DNA of 64,000 bases from NCBI RefSeq assembly GCF_949987515.2, contig NC_082701.1, forward strand, positions 40,627,755-40,691,754. Reading direction: 5' to 3'. Shown here piece by piece: positions 11,022-21,782 of the stretch. Within the stretch, counting starts at the first letter, position 1. Every line of letters begins with the position of its first letter. Source of the stretch: Delphinus delphis (lineage: Eukaryota > Chordata > Mammalia > Artiodactyla > Delphinidae). A program made the position numbers and the translations under genes. The notes below the pieces were generated by a model. It was not told the DNA's origin. It saw nothing but the letters and a program-made list of their open reading frames with translations, and searched no databases.

Positions 11022-11974
11022 CTATTTTCTTAATTGTTTTGGGTTTGTTTTTGTAGGTCCTTTTCTTCTCTTGTGTTTCCCACTTAGAGGAGTTCGTTTA
11101 GCATTTATTGTAGAGCTGGTGGTGCTGAATTCTCTTAGATTTTGCTTGTCTGTAAAGCTTTTGATTTCTCCATCGAATCTGAATGAGATCTCTGCCAGGT
11201 AGAGTAATCTTGGTTGTAGGTTCTTACCTTTCATCACTTTAAGTATATCGTGCCACTCCCTACTGGCGTGTAGAGTTTCTGCTGAGAAATCAGTTGTTAA
11301 CCTTATGGCAGTTCCCTTGTATGTTATTTGTCATTTTTCCCTTGCTGCTTTCAATAATTTTTTTTGTCTTTAATTTTTGCTAATTTCATTACTATATGTC
11401 TCGACATGTTTCTCCTTGCGTTTATCCTGTATGGGACTCTGCACTTCCTGGACTTGGGTGGCTATTTCCATGTTAGGGAAGTTTTCGACTATAATCTCTT
11501 CAAATATTTTCTTGGGTCCTTTCTCTCTCTCTTCTCCTTCTGGGACCCCTATAATGCAAATGTTGTTGCATTTAATGTTGTCCCAGAGGTCTCTTAGGCT
11601 GTCTTCATTTCTTTTCATTCCTTTTTTTTATTTTGTTCCTCAGCAGTGAATTCCACCACTGTGTCTTCCAGGTCACTTATCCATTCTTCTGCCTCAGTTA
11701 TTCTGCTATTGATTCCTTCTAGTGTAGTTTTCATTTCAGTTATTGTATTGTTCATCTCTGTTTGTTTGTTCTTTAATTCTACTAGGTCTTTGTTAAACAT
11801 TTCTTGCATCTTCTCGATCTTTGCCTCCATTCTTTTTCCGAGGTCCTGGATCATCTTCACTATCATTATTCTGAATTCTTTTTCTGGAAGGTTGCCTATC
11901 TCCACTTCATATAGTTGTTTTTCTGGGGTTTTAGCTTGTTCTTTCATCTGGTACATAGCCCTCTGCCTTTTCAT
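11022..11974 (-). pseudogene. broken L1 ORF1 (RNA-binding chaperone)
   Basis: Normal ORF1p is a trimeric RNA-binding protein of the L1 particle. The start is MKRQRAMYQ at 11974. Visible parts in order are a coiled coil (about residues 55-115, with EMNNTITEMKTTLEG), an RRM start (NICIIGVPEGEEREKGPKK), and the C-terminal domain (LLYLAEISFRFDGE) ending at 11022. The frame shifts at the A-run near 11615-11625, and a stop follows at 11370. The remaining frame is the same before and after that stop. No intact protein can be made. Confidence 0.9.
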
Positions 11975-12046
11975 CTTGTCTATCTTTCTGTGGATGTGGT
12001 TTTCGTCCCACAGGCTGCAGGACTGTAGTTCTTCTTGCGTCTGCTG

Positions 12047-12061
12047 TCTGCCCTCTGGTGG
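12047..12061 (-). promoter_or_regulatory. CTCF-like motif upstream of L1 ORF1
   Basis: The minus strand reads CCACCAGAGGGCAGA, which fits 14 of 15 positions of the CTCF core pattern CCASYAGRKGGCRSY. It lies about 75 bp before the ORF1 start, in what remains of the L1 5' UTR. Binding depends on methylation and has not been shown. Confidence 0.6.
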
Positions 12062-12119
12062 ATGAGCCAGGCAGACTCTTAACCACTGCTCCACCAGGGA
12101 AGTGCCTATGTTTGTGATT

Positions 12120-13324
12120 ATATGAACACTCCATTAAGTCCTGTGTTAATTCCACCGGAACAACACATAGCAACAAAAGAAGCCAAAACCTGCCCTTTCT
12201 CTTTAAGCAGGAATCAATAGTTGTCATGCTCTCTGAGAGGAAGGATTTGACAAGTTAATTAATTTCCCTTTCTTCTTACCAAAAGGCTTCTGCGGCTCAC
12301 ACCGTCCCCATCTTCCAGTGCACCATCCCTCTCTGAGGCTGGCAGCCACGCAGCAGCACACAGCTGCCTGGAATTCCAACAACAGCTGCCTTTGGTTTGG
12401 AGGATACAGGGCAAGAGATAGGAGGGTTTCCTGGGACCTGACCACAGAGTTGGCCACAGAACAGATGTTGACGGTTACAGGTTGTCCTCGAGAAATGCTG
12501 AGCAATGCATCCCGAGGGCAGAATACGCAGGAGCATTTTGATATGTTTAGTGTGAGCTGTCTGTTCAGGTGGGGACCTCTAAAAACATGGGGCCCAGGGT
12601 ACGGGGTCTAAGAGCTGTATTTGCTGGGGTGGGGCAGCTGAGAGCTATGGGGTCCACCCTCCCATTTGGGCTTAAATAGAAGGAACTCCCCACCGCCACC
12701 AAAGCTCTGATACACCTCGCAGTGATCATCAAGGTCACTGGGTGCAAAATGCAGGGGGAGGGGTGGGGGGAGTGGACAGGACACTAACACCCAGCCAGGG
12801 AGGGAGGCTGCTGACCTTTGTCTAAAAGGAAGATATGTGAGGAACCTGAGAGGGTCCCAAGGGGGAAAGGGTCTTCGATTTGTCTGCTGCTAGGATAGGA
12901 CAACAGTGCAGCCACAGCATAAAGAATCTGCCGGATTCTCATTTCTCGTTCTCCTCCTTGGGCCAAGGAAGGAAAGGGCAGGGCAGGAAGGTTCAGGGTC
13001 CCTGTAAGAATCATACAGCAGCTCCCTGAGCATCCTTTCTCCTGCAGCCCAACACAAAAGCCTGCATCTCATTCCTTCACCACTAACAGGACCTTGAAGG
13101 CTTCTGATAAACAGAAACCTTTTAGAGAAGAACGGTGCCTCTGAGTGGACAACCTTGGGAGAATTTCCTGTTCTATTCCTATCTCTCAAAGGAAATTAAA
13201 GTGAATCTAATTCATAACCCCAGTACTGCTTCTTCTAGCTCCCTTTCTCTTCCCTTCAATTATTCTCATACTCTACACTCTGAAAATTTTCACTGGCCAA
13301 CAAAGTAAAAAGGTGGGGCAGTTA
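12120..13324. other. unassigned sequence, no gene seen
   Basis: About 1.2 kb of unique-looking, moderately GC-rich DNA right of the SINE/L1 nest. No repeat family or convincing coding frame seen. Confidence 0.5.
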
Positions 13325-14640
13325 GAATGAAAAAACAAGCCACAAACTGGGAGAAAATATTTGCAACACACACATCTGATAAAGGACTGGTATCCAAAAT
13401 ATACAAAGAATTCTTGAAACTCAACAATAACAAAACAAGCAACCTGATTAAAAAATGGGAAAAGATCCAAACAGACAACTCACCAAAGAAGATATACATG
13501 CATCAAAGATTTCTTCATGTTTTATTGTGGCTTGATAGCCTGTTTCTTTTTTTTTCTTTCTTTCTTTTTTTTTTTTTTTTTTTGCGGTACGGGGGCCTCT
13601 CACTGTTGTGGCCTCTCCCGTTGCGGAGCACAGGCTCCGGACGCGCAGGCTCAGCGGCCATGGCTCACGGGCCCAGCCGCTCTGCAGCATGTGGGATCTT
13701 CCCGGACCGGGGCACGAACCCATGTCCCCTGCATCGGCAGGCGGACTCTCAACCACTGCGCCACCAGGGAAGCCCAATAGCCTGTTTCTTTTTATCATTC
13801 AATAATAGTCCATTGTATGGATCAGTGTAGATGGCAAATAAACATATGAAAAGATGCTCAACATCATATGCCATTAGGGAATTGAAAATTAAAACAACAG
13901 TGAGATATCACTACACCTGTTAGAATGGCTAAAATGCAGAACACTGACATCACCTAATGCTCAGGCATTAGGATGCAGAGCAACAGAAACGTTCATTCAC
14001 TGCTGCTGGGAATGCGAAATGGTACAGCCACTTTGGAAGACACTTCGATGATTTCTTACAAAATTAAACACATTTTCCATTTGACCCAGCAGTTGTGCTC
14101 CATGGTGTTTACCCAAACGAGCTGAAAACTTATAACCACACAGAAACCTACACACAAATGTTTATATCAACTTTATTCATAATCGCCCAAAACTGGAAGC
14201 AACCAAGATGCCTTTCAACGGGTGAATGGATAAACAAATTGTGGTATATCCATACAATAGAATATTATTCAGGGATGAAAAGAAATGAGCTCTCGAGCTA
14301 GAAAAAGACATAAAGGAACCCTCAATGCTTATTGCTGAGTATAGGAAGCCAATCTGAAAAGGCTACCTATTGTATGATTTCCAACTATGTGACATTCTGG
14401 AAGAAGGAAAGCTTTGGAGACATAGAAAGATCAGTGGTTGCCAGGGGTTCGGGGGGACAAGGGGAGAGATGAGTAGGTGCAACACAGGAGATTTAGGAGG
14501 CAGGGAGACTCTTCTGTATGCTGTTGTAATAGTGGATACGTGTCATTATACATTTGTCAAAACCCGTAAATGGTACTGTACAAAGAGTGAACCCTATGGA
14601 CCCTAGTTAATTATAATGTCTCAGAGCTGTATAAATTTAC
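13325..14640 (+). mobile_element. old L1 fragment: end of ORF2 and 3' UTR
   Basis: It starts in ORF2 (tgggagaaaatatttgcaac, caccaaagaagatatac), continues after an interruption (tggcaaataaacatatgaaa), and passes through aactggaagcaaccaagatg and gtggtatatccatacaatag to a 3' UTR ending near aatttaccgtg. The reading frame is destroyed. From 13503 to 13829 it is interrupted by a short piece of L1 3' sequence in the opposite orientation, itself split by a CHR SINE. Confidence 0.85.
13552..13776 (-). mobile_element. CHR SINE with perfect 17-bp TSD
   Basis: A complete short-class copy in reverse, from poly(T) with a few C interruptions to ccaccagggaagccc. The TSD atagcctgtttcttttt is at 13535-13551 and 13777-13793. 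It sits inside the inverted L1 piece that interrupts the older L1. Its antisense frames are open but are not genes. Confidence 0.95.
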
Positions 14641-17302
14641 CGTGTGAAGGCTCTCGCGCCTGACTCTTCCCATTCTAGGAGGCAGTTCATTTTCTGTCAT
14701 TGCATCTCCTCTGCCACTTCCTCTACTGGTGAGATTATTTCTCAGTTGCATTCAACTCAGTCTATACAGGAGCTAGGGGAAACTAAAATCAAACAAAATC
14801 AGAAACGGAATCCTAAGTAAATAAATACAAACGTTATACAAAAGGGTCGAAAAACAGGCAGGATGAAGGAGTAAGGGTTGGAGAAGTATGAGTGTTTATA
14901 TTTTAGGAAAGTCAATGGATTTCAAAACACTACTCCCAGCCCAAAACTCTGTCCTTGGGCAAATTACCCTCTCAGATCTCAGATTCAGCATCGGTAAAAA
15001 GGGACAAACTGGCCACTGTTTCCAGAGACCTTTCCATATCTTATCTTTTCGGAAACAGCAACAGTTTTTGCTCCTTTTATCAAAAGAAACCCAAATGGTT
15101 TGCTCGTTTTCCGTTTCCTCCCAGGCAATTCCTGGAGTTGCCACTAGGTGGTGGAAAGAGACCACGACGGTGCTGCGTCAGGGAGGCTGCAGATCTATCT
15201 GCAGCAAAGGCAGCGGCAAGATAGCAAGCCACCTCCTGCAGCCACCTGATTAATAACAGGGCTGTAATTATCTTTACGCAGCCCCGATTGCAGCTCTGTT
15301 GTAGCCTAGCTGTTAAATTAAACTGCACAAATAAATATGCTGGGCAACACAGCTTTCCCATCTGTCCCCACTCTGGTGGCTTCCAACGTCATTAACATAT
15401 CAAAACACAAACTCAACCCTCCCACTTCCCTTCATTTTCATAACAAAAGTGCCCCCCTTTCATCTCCCCAGCAACCCAGCCTGTATTTAAATAGTTCTGT
15501 TAAGACTGATAACATTATTACTTTGTTTGCCCAAGTCTAGCTCTGGGGATACCTCCAATCTGTTTCTTCTAGAAACTGGATGGATGGGTTTTATTAGGAA
15601 GATGAATCAGCCCACACCCACAGCCCCAGCTGCGCTAAGCTAGTGGCTGGGTGTAGGTGGGGAGGAGAAAGCCTGTCCTGAAGATTCCAGAAATTGGGCA
15701 TCAGTCCTGCTATGTTGTTAGACCAGTCGGACAACGCCTGATGTCTCGATGGTCTTGGGTCAAAATGAAGCACACAAAAAATTAAAAACCACACAACAAA
15801 CGTGACCTCTAGGTGGATGCACTCCGTACAGGATGAGGTCACGGGCTGGAGTTATCAACTGGAGGGTACTGGGCACTAAGTCGTCTTGGGAGTTTGGGGT
15901 CCCTGGAGACCGTGTGGCTGTAGGGTTCCAGGGTCAACTGAGTGCCTTTCATTTATTTCGCAAAATGTCTCACGTATGAATACATCTGCATTTTTTGGAA
16001 AGAATCCACTGTCTTTATCAGGCTCTTGATCGTTGAGAACCACTGTCTCCCCAGCCCTTGCAATCTGCTCATTGAAGGATAAGGAAGCAAATTCCAGAGG
16101 AGAGGAGGGGGTGCCCAGGGTCCTGGGAGCCCTCTGCAGAGTGGGGCAGGACTCTCTGTGTCTCCTGACTTCACATCTGACCACTTCACACTCGGCCTCC
16201 TGGAGCCTCAGTTTCCCCTCAGGAGCCGCGCGGACACACACATCACAACCTCATTCTCCAGTCTTGGCCCTGTGCCCTGCACAGAACAGGCGTTAATAAA
16301 CAGGACAAATGAAATACTGGAAAGGGGGTACTTCGATCAAAGAGAGAGGCAGGGCCCAAAGCTGGGCCCTAAGTGAGGTATGGGCAGAGAGGGGGCAGTA
16401 AGTCCAGCCCAGTGGAGGATGGGTTGGCGGGGGAGGCTCCTGGTGTCCCCCAGGCTGCCCCGAAGGACGGCCTTCAAGTCAGCAGCATTGGAGATTTCAG
16501 AGAGCACACAGCTGGGCCCCCAATCCTATACTTGCCAATAGACATCTTTCTTCCATCCATCCTGGCTTAGGATGGGCTCAGAAATCAGGACAGACTGCGC
16601 CTAAGGAGGCTGGGGGTGAAGACGGAGAGCAGGGCGGGGTTGACAGGGAGGTGAGTGCCAACCGCTGGCTTCCTGCTGTGGAGCAGGTGCTGTGTTTGGC
16701 CCTGGCATGCTGTAGAAAGACGCCAGCCATCCTCCCCTCCTTCCATCTGCCACAGTTTGGCAGTCACCCTTCGCCTTTCCACTAACAGCCCTGAAGTGTG
16801 GGAGGGAGCCCTGGAGGTGGGGGAGGGAAGACTGAGTGTGGTCCCCACGGGGCAGCCAGCTGCCTGCCACACCCAGTAGAGGAAGTGTGTTGAACTAAGC
16901 GAGGATGGGGGAGAGATAGTATGCCTTGAGAAGGGGAGGGCCCTGTGTCCTGGTGGGGGGGAGCAGGGCAGAAAGACCTCCCCAGGAGGGAGAATCACCC
17001 GCCCTCCTGCTCAGAATTCCGGAGTGAGGCTTTGATCTCCAAGCCCAAACCTGGAGTCTCTTCGCTTCCACACTCACCTGCCCAGGAAGCAAAGAAAGAG
17101 AAGTTGGGAGGGGGGTCGCCAGCGTCCTCTCTCCTCACCTCTGGAAAGGACACCCAAGGCACAAAGGCTGTGCGAAGGGTCCCCTCTCAGCCCTGGCGCC
17201 CCACCCCCCAACCCCGGGGAACTCCTGGCTTGTTTTTTCCTGTGAAGCCTGGGATGGAGGGAGGCGTCCAGTCCCTTCCCCCTCGAGCTCCACCAGGGTT
17301 CA
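14641..17302. other. mostly unique DNA, no gene seen
   Basis: This 2.7-kb stretch has a possible small MIR core near 14955-15000 (gggcaaattaccctctcag). At 15230-15420 an AT-rich block contains ctgattaataac, ggctgtaattatcttt and gttaaattaaactg, resembling conserved enhancer DNA. From 16350 to 17300 it is GC-richer with no repeat seen. A 151-codon open frame at 16945-17400 shows no domain I recognise. Enhancer function is inference. Confidence 0.45.
15141..15155 (+). promoter_or_regulatory. CTCF-like motif
   Basis: ccactaggtggtgga fits 13 of 15 positions of CCASYAGRKGGCRSY. It lies in unique DNA next to the AT-rich block at 15230-15420. Binding is a prediction only. Confidence 0.45.
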
Positions 17303-17400
17303 TGCATTTATGCATTACACAAATATTAATTAAAAGTCTATTGTGCACAGAGCTTTACACTAATCACTTAAGAGGCACACAAAGGAAGAAAAGGACATAA
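17303..17400 (-). repeat. L2-like 3' end
   Basis: catgcatttatgcattacac followed by aaatattaattaaaagtcta and tgtgcacagagc resembles the reversed L2 tail. Strongly diverged. Confidence 0.45.
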
Positions 17401-17464
17401 TAAAGCCTTGTGTTACCATCCGGAGTCCTGGAGCCCCGAGGCAGCTCGCTGATCAGCTTCTGCT

Positions 17465-17575
17465 TCTTAGGTGGCCCAGAGGGTGGGAGCTGGAAGGGAC
17501 CCCAGGGGGTCGGCCCCACTGTCTCCTGTTACAGGGGGAGAAGCAGAGACCAGGAGGGGTGATGTCTCGCCAACC
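17465..17575 (-). repeat. MIR-like relic
   Basis: gggagctggaagggacccca, then gtctcctgttacagggggag and aagcagagaccagg, fits a reversed MIR/MIR3 pattern with many changes. Confidence 0.4.
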
Positions 17576-17689
17576 CTCCAGTCCTCACCCCCAGATCAGT
17601 TAAATGAATTTGGGTCCAATTTTTTTTTCCTTTTTATATGAGGAAGCCCTGCTTGAAAATAAGGATTTTTTTTTTCCTTTTTCGGGATC

Positions 17690-17805
17690 TTCATCCTCCC
17701 ACCAGCCCTGTGAGGTAGGACGTGTGCCATGTCCCCTCTTACAGAGCCTCAGCCTGAGGCCAAGAGAGTCCCATGAACAGCTCAGGGTGCAGGCAGCTTC
17801 CCTGC
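17690..17805 (-). repeat. MIR relic
   Basis: accagccctgtgaggtagga followed by tcccctcttacagagcctc is the reversed MIR core. Confidence 0.55.
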
Positions 17806-17984
17806 ACTGAAGGGTGGGAGAGGAGGAAGGGCAGAATTGGGGGCCAGAGATTCCAGAGCTCCAGACCTGTCAGGTGGAGCAGTTAGTAGGCGAGAAGCCC
17901 AAGGTGAGCCCACAGGGGAGGCTGCAGTTGGGTGATCGCGAGGCCATCGGAACTGAGGAGGCCCATGGCTAAAAGGGCAAGAGA

Positions 17985-18215
17985 TAGGGAGCTTGGCGGT
18001 CATAATGTGGGCTTTGCTGTCAGACGGAGCGGGTTCAAAGCCCAACTCCATTGTGTTCAAGGCTCGTGCACTCTAGCAGGTGGCTTCAATTTCCTGAGCC
18101 TCAACTTCCTCATCTCTGAAATGGGAATGCTGGCGGTACCTTCCCCTAATGGTTGATGAGGGTCACATGAGAACGCAGAATGTTGGGCTCGATTTAAACA
18201 CTCGGTAGGCACTGG
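17985..18215 (+). repeat. near-complete MIR
   Basis: Sense copy: ggcggtcataatgtgggctt, agcgggttcaaagcccaact, cctgagcctcaacttcctca, tctctgaaatgggaatgctg, ending at aaacactcggtaggcact. One of the best preserved MIRs in the window. It is a tRNA-derived, non-coding relic. Confidence 0.85.
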
Positions 18216-18319
18216 CTTTTTTCATTGAAATCAAAATGACCTGATGACATGAGGATGGTGTCAGAGGACAGGGTTGAGGCAAGGCCTACCTGTCAGACTC
18301 CAGCTTCAGGGACCGCAGG

Positions 18320-18460
18320 GGTGTGTGCTGAAGGACCCTGCAGCCAGCGGGGAGGGGCAGGACTTAGCCAGGCTCTGTCAACTTCTAGACCTGTGACCTT
18401 GGAGGGGCCACACCCTCCCTGGGCTTCACTTTTTTCATCTTTAGGTGAGGGGTTGGCCCA
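18320..18460 (+). repeat. MIR relic
   Basis: ctctgtcaacttctagacct, gtgaccttggaggggcc, gggcttcacttttttcatct show a sense MIR core with changes. Confidence 0.6.
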
Positions 18461-18561
18461 GACCCCCAGGATCAGGAAAAACACAGCAAAATGTGCAGAC
18501 ATAACTATGAGTCTGGAAGGGACGGGAGATGTGCCACGTGGCCTGTAGGAGAGCAGAGTCC

Positions 18562-18684
18562 TAAGACTTTATAATTGTAAGACAGTTTAAGACTTTATAT
18601 CTAGATAAAGATAAGATAGATATCTTATAAGTCTTAAACTGCCTTACAGGTATATAGTTTAATAAAGTTTAAGACTTTATATCT
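18562..18684. repeat. AT-rich imperfect palindrome with a third direct copy
   Basis: The left arm at 18576-18602 and the right arm at 18618-18648 are reverse complements apart from one substitution and a short insertion, with a 15-base spacer. The 19-mer agtttaagactttatatct at 18584-18602 recurs directly at 18666-18684, and taagactttata occurs at 18562-18573. No known repeat family fits. Confidence 0.85.
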
Positions 18685-18699
18685 GCACAAGGCTCCTAT

Positions 18700-18848
18700 G
18701 AGACGGGCCAGACAGAGATTATTTTACCCTGTTCACAGAGGAGAACATACCATCAGAGAGGTTCAGGAACTTACCCAAAGTCACAGAGCTAGTAAATGGC
18801 AAACCAGGACTTGAAATCCTGGGCCCATGACTCTAAGTCCAGGGTGTT
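18700..18848 (-). repeat. MIR
   Basis: Reversed MIR: gagaggttcaggaacttacc, caaagtcacagagctagtaa, atggcaaaccaggacttg. It abuts the L1 that follows. Confidence 0.8.
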
Positions 18849-20104
18849 CTGTTGTTTTTTAAAACCTCTTTATTGAGATGTAATTTACAAGTGACACATT
18901 TACAATTCACCCATTTAAAATGTACGATTCCTTATAATCACAGAGTTGCATAAACATCACCATAATCGATTCTGGAACATTTTCGTTACCCCAAGAGATG
19001 CTATATCCCTTAGTTATCATCCCCCATTTTTCTTCTCCTCCAAGCCCTAGGCAACCACTAATCTATTTTTCATCTCTATAGATTTGCCTATTCTGGGCAC
19101 TTGTGTATAAATGGAATCATACAATATGTGGTACTTTGTGACTGGCTTCCTTCACTTAGTCTACCGTTATCAAAGTTATAGCAGATGGTTGTTGATCCAT
19201 CTCTTTTATTGGCAATCGTATTTACTATACAGATATGCCACATTTTATCAATCTGTGTATCAGCTGATGGACATTTGGGTTGTTTCCATTTTTTGGCTAC
19301 TAGGAATAATGCTACTGTGAACATTCACGTGCAAGTCTTTGTGGGGGCATGTCTTCAATTTTCTTGGATATCCGTAGAGTAGAATTGCTGGTCATATGGT
19401 AAGTCCATGTTTACCTTTTTGGGGAACTGCCAGACTGTTTCCCAATGTCACTGTACCACTTTGCATTCCCACCACCAGTGTGTGAGGGTTCCAATTTCTC
19501 CACATCCTCACTGACACTTGTCATGATCTTTCTGATTACAGCTATCCTAGTGGGTGAAAAATGGCATCTCATTTGCATTTCCCTGATGGCTAATGACATT
19601 GAGCGTCTTTTCATGTGTTTGTTGCTTATTCATATATCTTATTACATCTGTCTCTTCAGATCCTCTGCCCATTATAAAACTGGGTTATTTATTCATCCTT
19701 TTTTATGTCTATATCTGTCTTCTATCTACATATCGATATCTTTAAATATCTATATAATATATAAAATACATACATATATAATTTAAAAAAAATCTATCCA
19801 TTTATACTATGAGCCAGTACCACAGTATCTTGATTACTTCAATTTTGTAGTAGATTTTGAAATCAGGAGGTTTGAGCCTTTAATATTGTTCTTTTTTAAG
19901 ACTCTTCTGGCTATTTTGAGCCCCTTCCATTTCCAAATGAATTTTAGGATCATTTTGTCAATTTCTGCAGATGAGCCAGCTGGGATTTTGATATAGATTG
20001 TCTTCAATCTGGAGATCAATTGGGGTTATTGACATCTTAACAATATGATGTCTTCTGATCCATGAACCTGGGATGTCTTTCCATAGGTTTAGGTTGTCTT
20101 TAAA

Positions 20105-20198
20105 TTCTTTCAGCATTATTTGTAGTTTTCAGAGTGTGAGTTTTGCACTTTTTCTTTCAGCATTATTTGTAGTTTTCAGAGTGTAAGTTTTGCACTTT
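20105..20198. repeat. 47-bp tandem duplication inside the L1
   Basis: Two copies of a 47-bp unit starting ttctttcagcattatttg, at 20105-20151 and 20152-20198, differ at one base (gtgag versus gtaag). It arose after the L1 inserted. Confidence 0.9.
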
Positions 20199-20691
20199 TG
20201 TTAAATTTATTCCTAAGTATTGTATTCTTTTTGATGCTACTGTAAGTGGAATCATTTACTTAATTTTATTTTCAGTTTACTTACTGACTCTATATAGAAA
20301 CATATTTGATTTTTATCTGTTGATTTTGATTTTGTTGCTTATGTGTCTTGTAACCTTGCTGTACTCATTTATTAGTAACTCATTTATTAGTAATAATTTA
20401 TTAGTAATAATTTTTTAAGTGGATTCCTTGGCATTTTCAATATACTAGATTATGTCACCTGCAAATAGAAATAGTTTTACTTCCTCCTTTTCAATCTGGA
20501 TCCCTGTTCCCTCTTCTTCTTCTTTTTTTTTTTTTTTAAGCATTTGTGCAAGAGTTGGTGTTAACTCTTCTTTCAGTGTTCAGTAGAATGTGCCAATGAA
20601 GCGAGCTGACCCTGAGCTATTTTGGGGGGGAAGCTTTTTTTTTTTATTACTAATTTAATCTTTTTACCTGCTATAGGTCTATTCAGACTTT

Positions 20692-20908
20692 CTTTTTTTT
20701 TTTTTTTTTTTTTTTTGCGGTACACGTTACTCTCACTGTTGTGGCTTCTCCCGTTGCGGAGCACAGGCTCCGGACGCGCAGGCTCAGCGGCCATGGCTCA
20801 CGGGCGCAGCCGCTCCGTGGCACGTGGGATCTTCCCAGACCGGGGCATGAACCCGCGTCCCCTGCATCGGCAGGCGGACTCCCAACCACTGCGCCACCAG
20901 GGAAGCCC
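20692..20908 (-). mobile_element. CHR SINE
   Basis: Full short-class copy in reverse inside the old L1. The TSD is cagacttt (20684-20691 and 20909-20916), and the match continues with one mismatch into the T-rich tail. The start is gcggtacacgttactctcac, a small variant of the usual gcggtacgcgggcctctcac. Confidence 0.93.
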
Positions 20909-21300
20909 CAGACTTTATTTTTGAGTCAGTTTTGGTAGCTTGTGTCTTTCTAGGAACTTTTCCTTTTTTATCCAGATTATCTTATTTATTGGCATATGCT
21001 TGCTCATAGTATTCCCTTATAATTCTTTTTATTTCCTAAGGTCAGTACTAGTGTCACCTCTTTCATTACTATTTTTAGTAATTTGAGTGTTCTCTTCCCC
21101 CCACCCCCCTTGGTCAGTCTAGATAAAGATTTGTCCATTTCCTTGCTCTTTTCAAAGAACCATTTTTTGGTTTAGTTGAAGCCTCTATATTTTTATTTTC
21201 TATTTCATTATTTTCCCCTCTCACCTATATTATTTCCTTCCTTGCTTTGGTTTTAGTTTGCTCTTCTTTTTCCAGTGTCTTAAGGTAGATACCAATTCTC

Positions 21301-21782
21301 CTGTCCCCTCTCCAGGGTTTGTTTTTACTGTGGTTTTATTTTCTATTATTTTGTCATTGGCTAGCTATTTTAGTGAATTCTATTTTTCCTGTAGTGTGAA
21401 GCCTTTGGTGTCACTCTCAGAGAGCACTTCTCTGAGTGTGTGCATGGTGACCCTTGGATGACAGTTTTAGCAGAACTCTCTTTGATGGCCTTTTTACCCG
21501 AGCTGTCTGTTAGGCTGTCCGCCATATATGGCATTTTACTTAACCTTTAGACTCTACCGACTGCTTGCTCTATAGTTTTCCACGATGCCCTGGGGAATAA
21601 ATTGCTCAGAAGTCTGATCTAATTAAACTAGTGCTGGATTGTTTTTGAAGCCAGTCTTTAAGGTTTGCCTTGACCCCAGGTGAACTCTTCTTAGCTGTCT
21701 CCCTTGTTCTCTCTGGTGAGCTAATGTTGCCTATGGTTAAGCTTATTGCTCTGAATTAAGAGGAGTTATTATTGTCAACTGA
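21301..21782. other. unassigned sequence next to the L1
   Basis: Probably old repeat-derived DNA; I cannot name it. No coding frame is evident. Confidence 0.4.

Larger units (their letters stand above)
6481..12067 (-). mobile_element. L1 retrotransposon, nearly complete body, 5'-truncated
   Basis: Reading on the minus strand: about 93 bp of 5' UTR, ORF1, ORF2, a 3' UTR with a G-rich tract, an A-rich L1 end near 6993-7020, about 500 bp of extra DNA, and a final A-tract (T14 at 6479-6492 on plus). The TSD is caggtggattctt at 6468-6480 and caggcagactctt at 12068-12080. The three differences are transitions; two fit decay of one ancestral CpG to TG on one side and CA on the other. Both ORFs are broken, so the copy cannot move by itself. 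Most of the 5' UTR promoter is missing. Confidence 0.93.
6149..12105 (-). mobile_element. long-form CHR SINE split in two by an L1
   Basis: The 3' part (6149-6480) is the long SINE form in reverse: poly(T), ggctgcgttgggtcttcgtt, repeated ctcagtagttgtggc units, and the B-box complement. The 5' end resumes at 12068-12105 (caggcagactcttaaccact to gggaagtgcc). The two halves share one 14-bp perfect TSD, ctatgtttgtgatt, at 6135-6148 and 12106-12119, which proves they were one element. The L1 sits between them. Compared with short copies, this form keeps an extra 3' region of about 110 bp. Confidence 0.93.
18850..21300 (-). mobile_element. old L1, 3' two-fifths, interrupted by a SINE
   Basis: The 3' UTR lies at the left (cctctttattgagatgtaat, caattcacccatttaaaatg). 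Reversed ORF2 follows, with landmarks such as tgtgagggttccaatttctc and cctgatggctaatgacattg, running to about 21300. A CHR SINE splits it at 20692-20908, and a 47-bp tandem duplication lies at 20105-20198. Divergence from consensus is visible throughout, with many stops, so it is an inactive ancient copy. Confidence 0.85.

Noticed and set aside
16015..16055. gatcgttgagaaccactg as a MER5A element end.
   Set aside because: Only the last ten bases fit, and no matching other end or interior is present.
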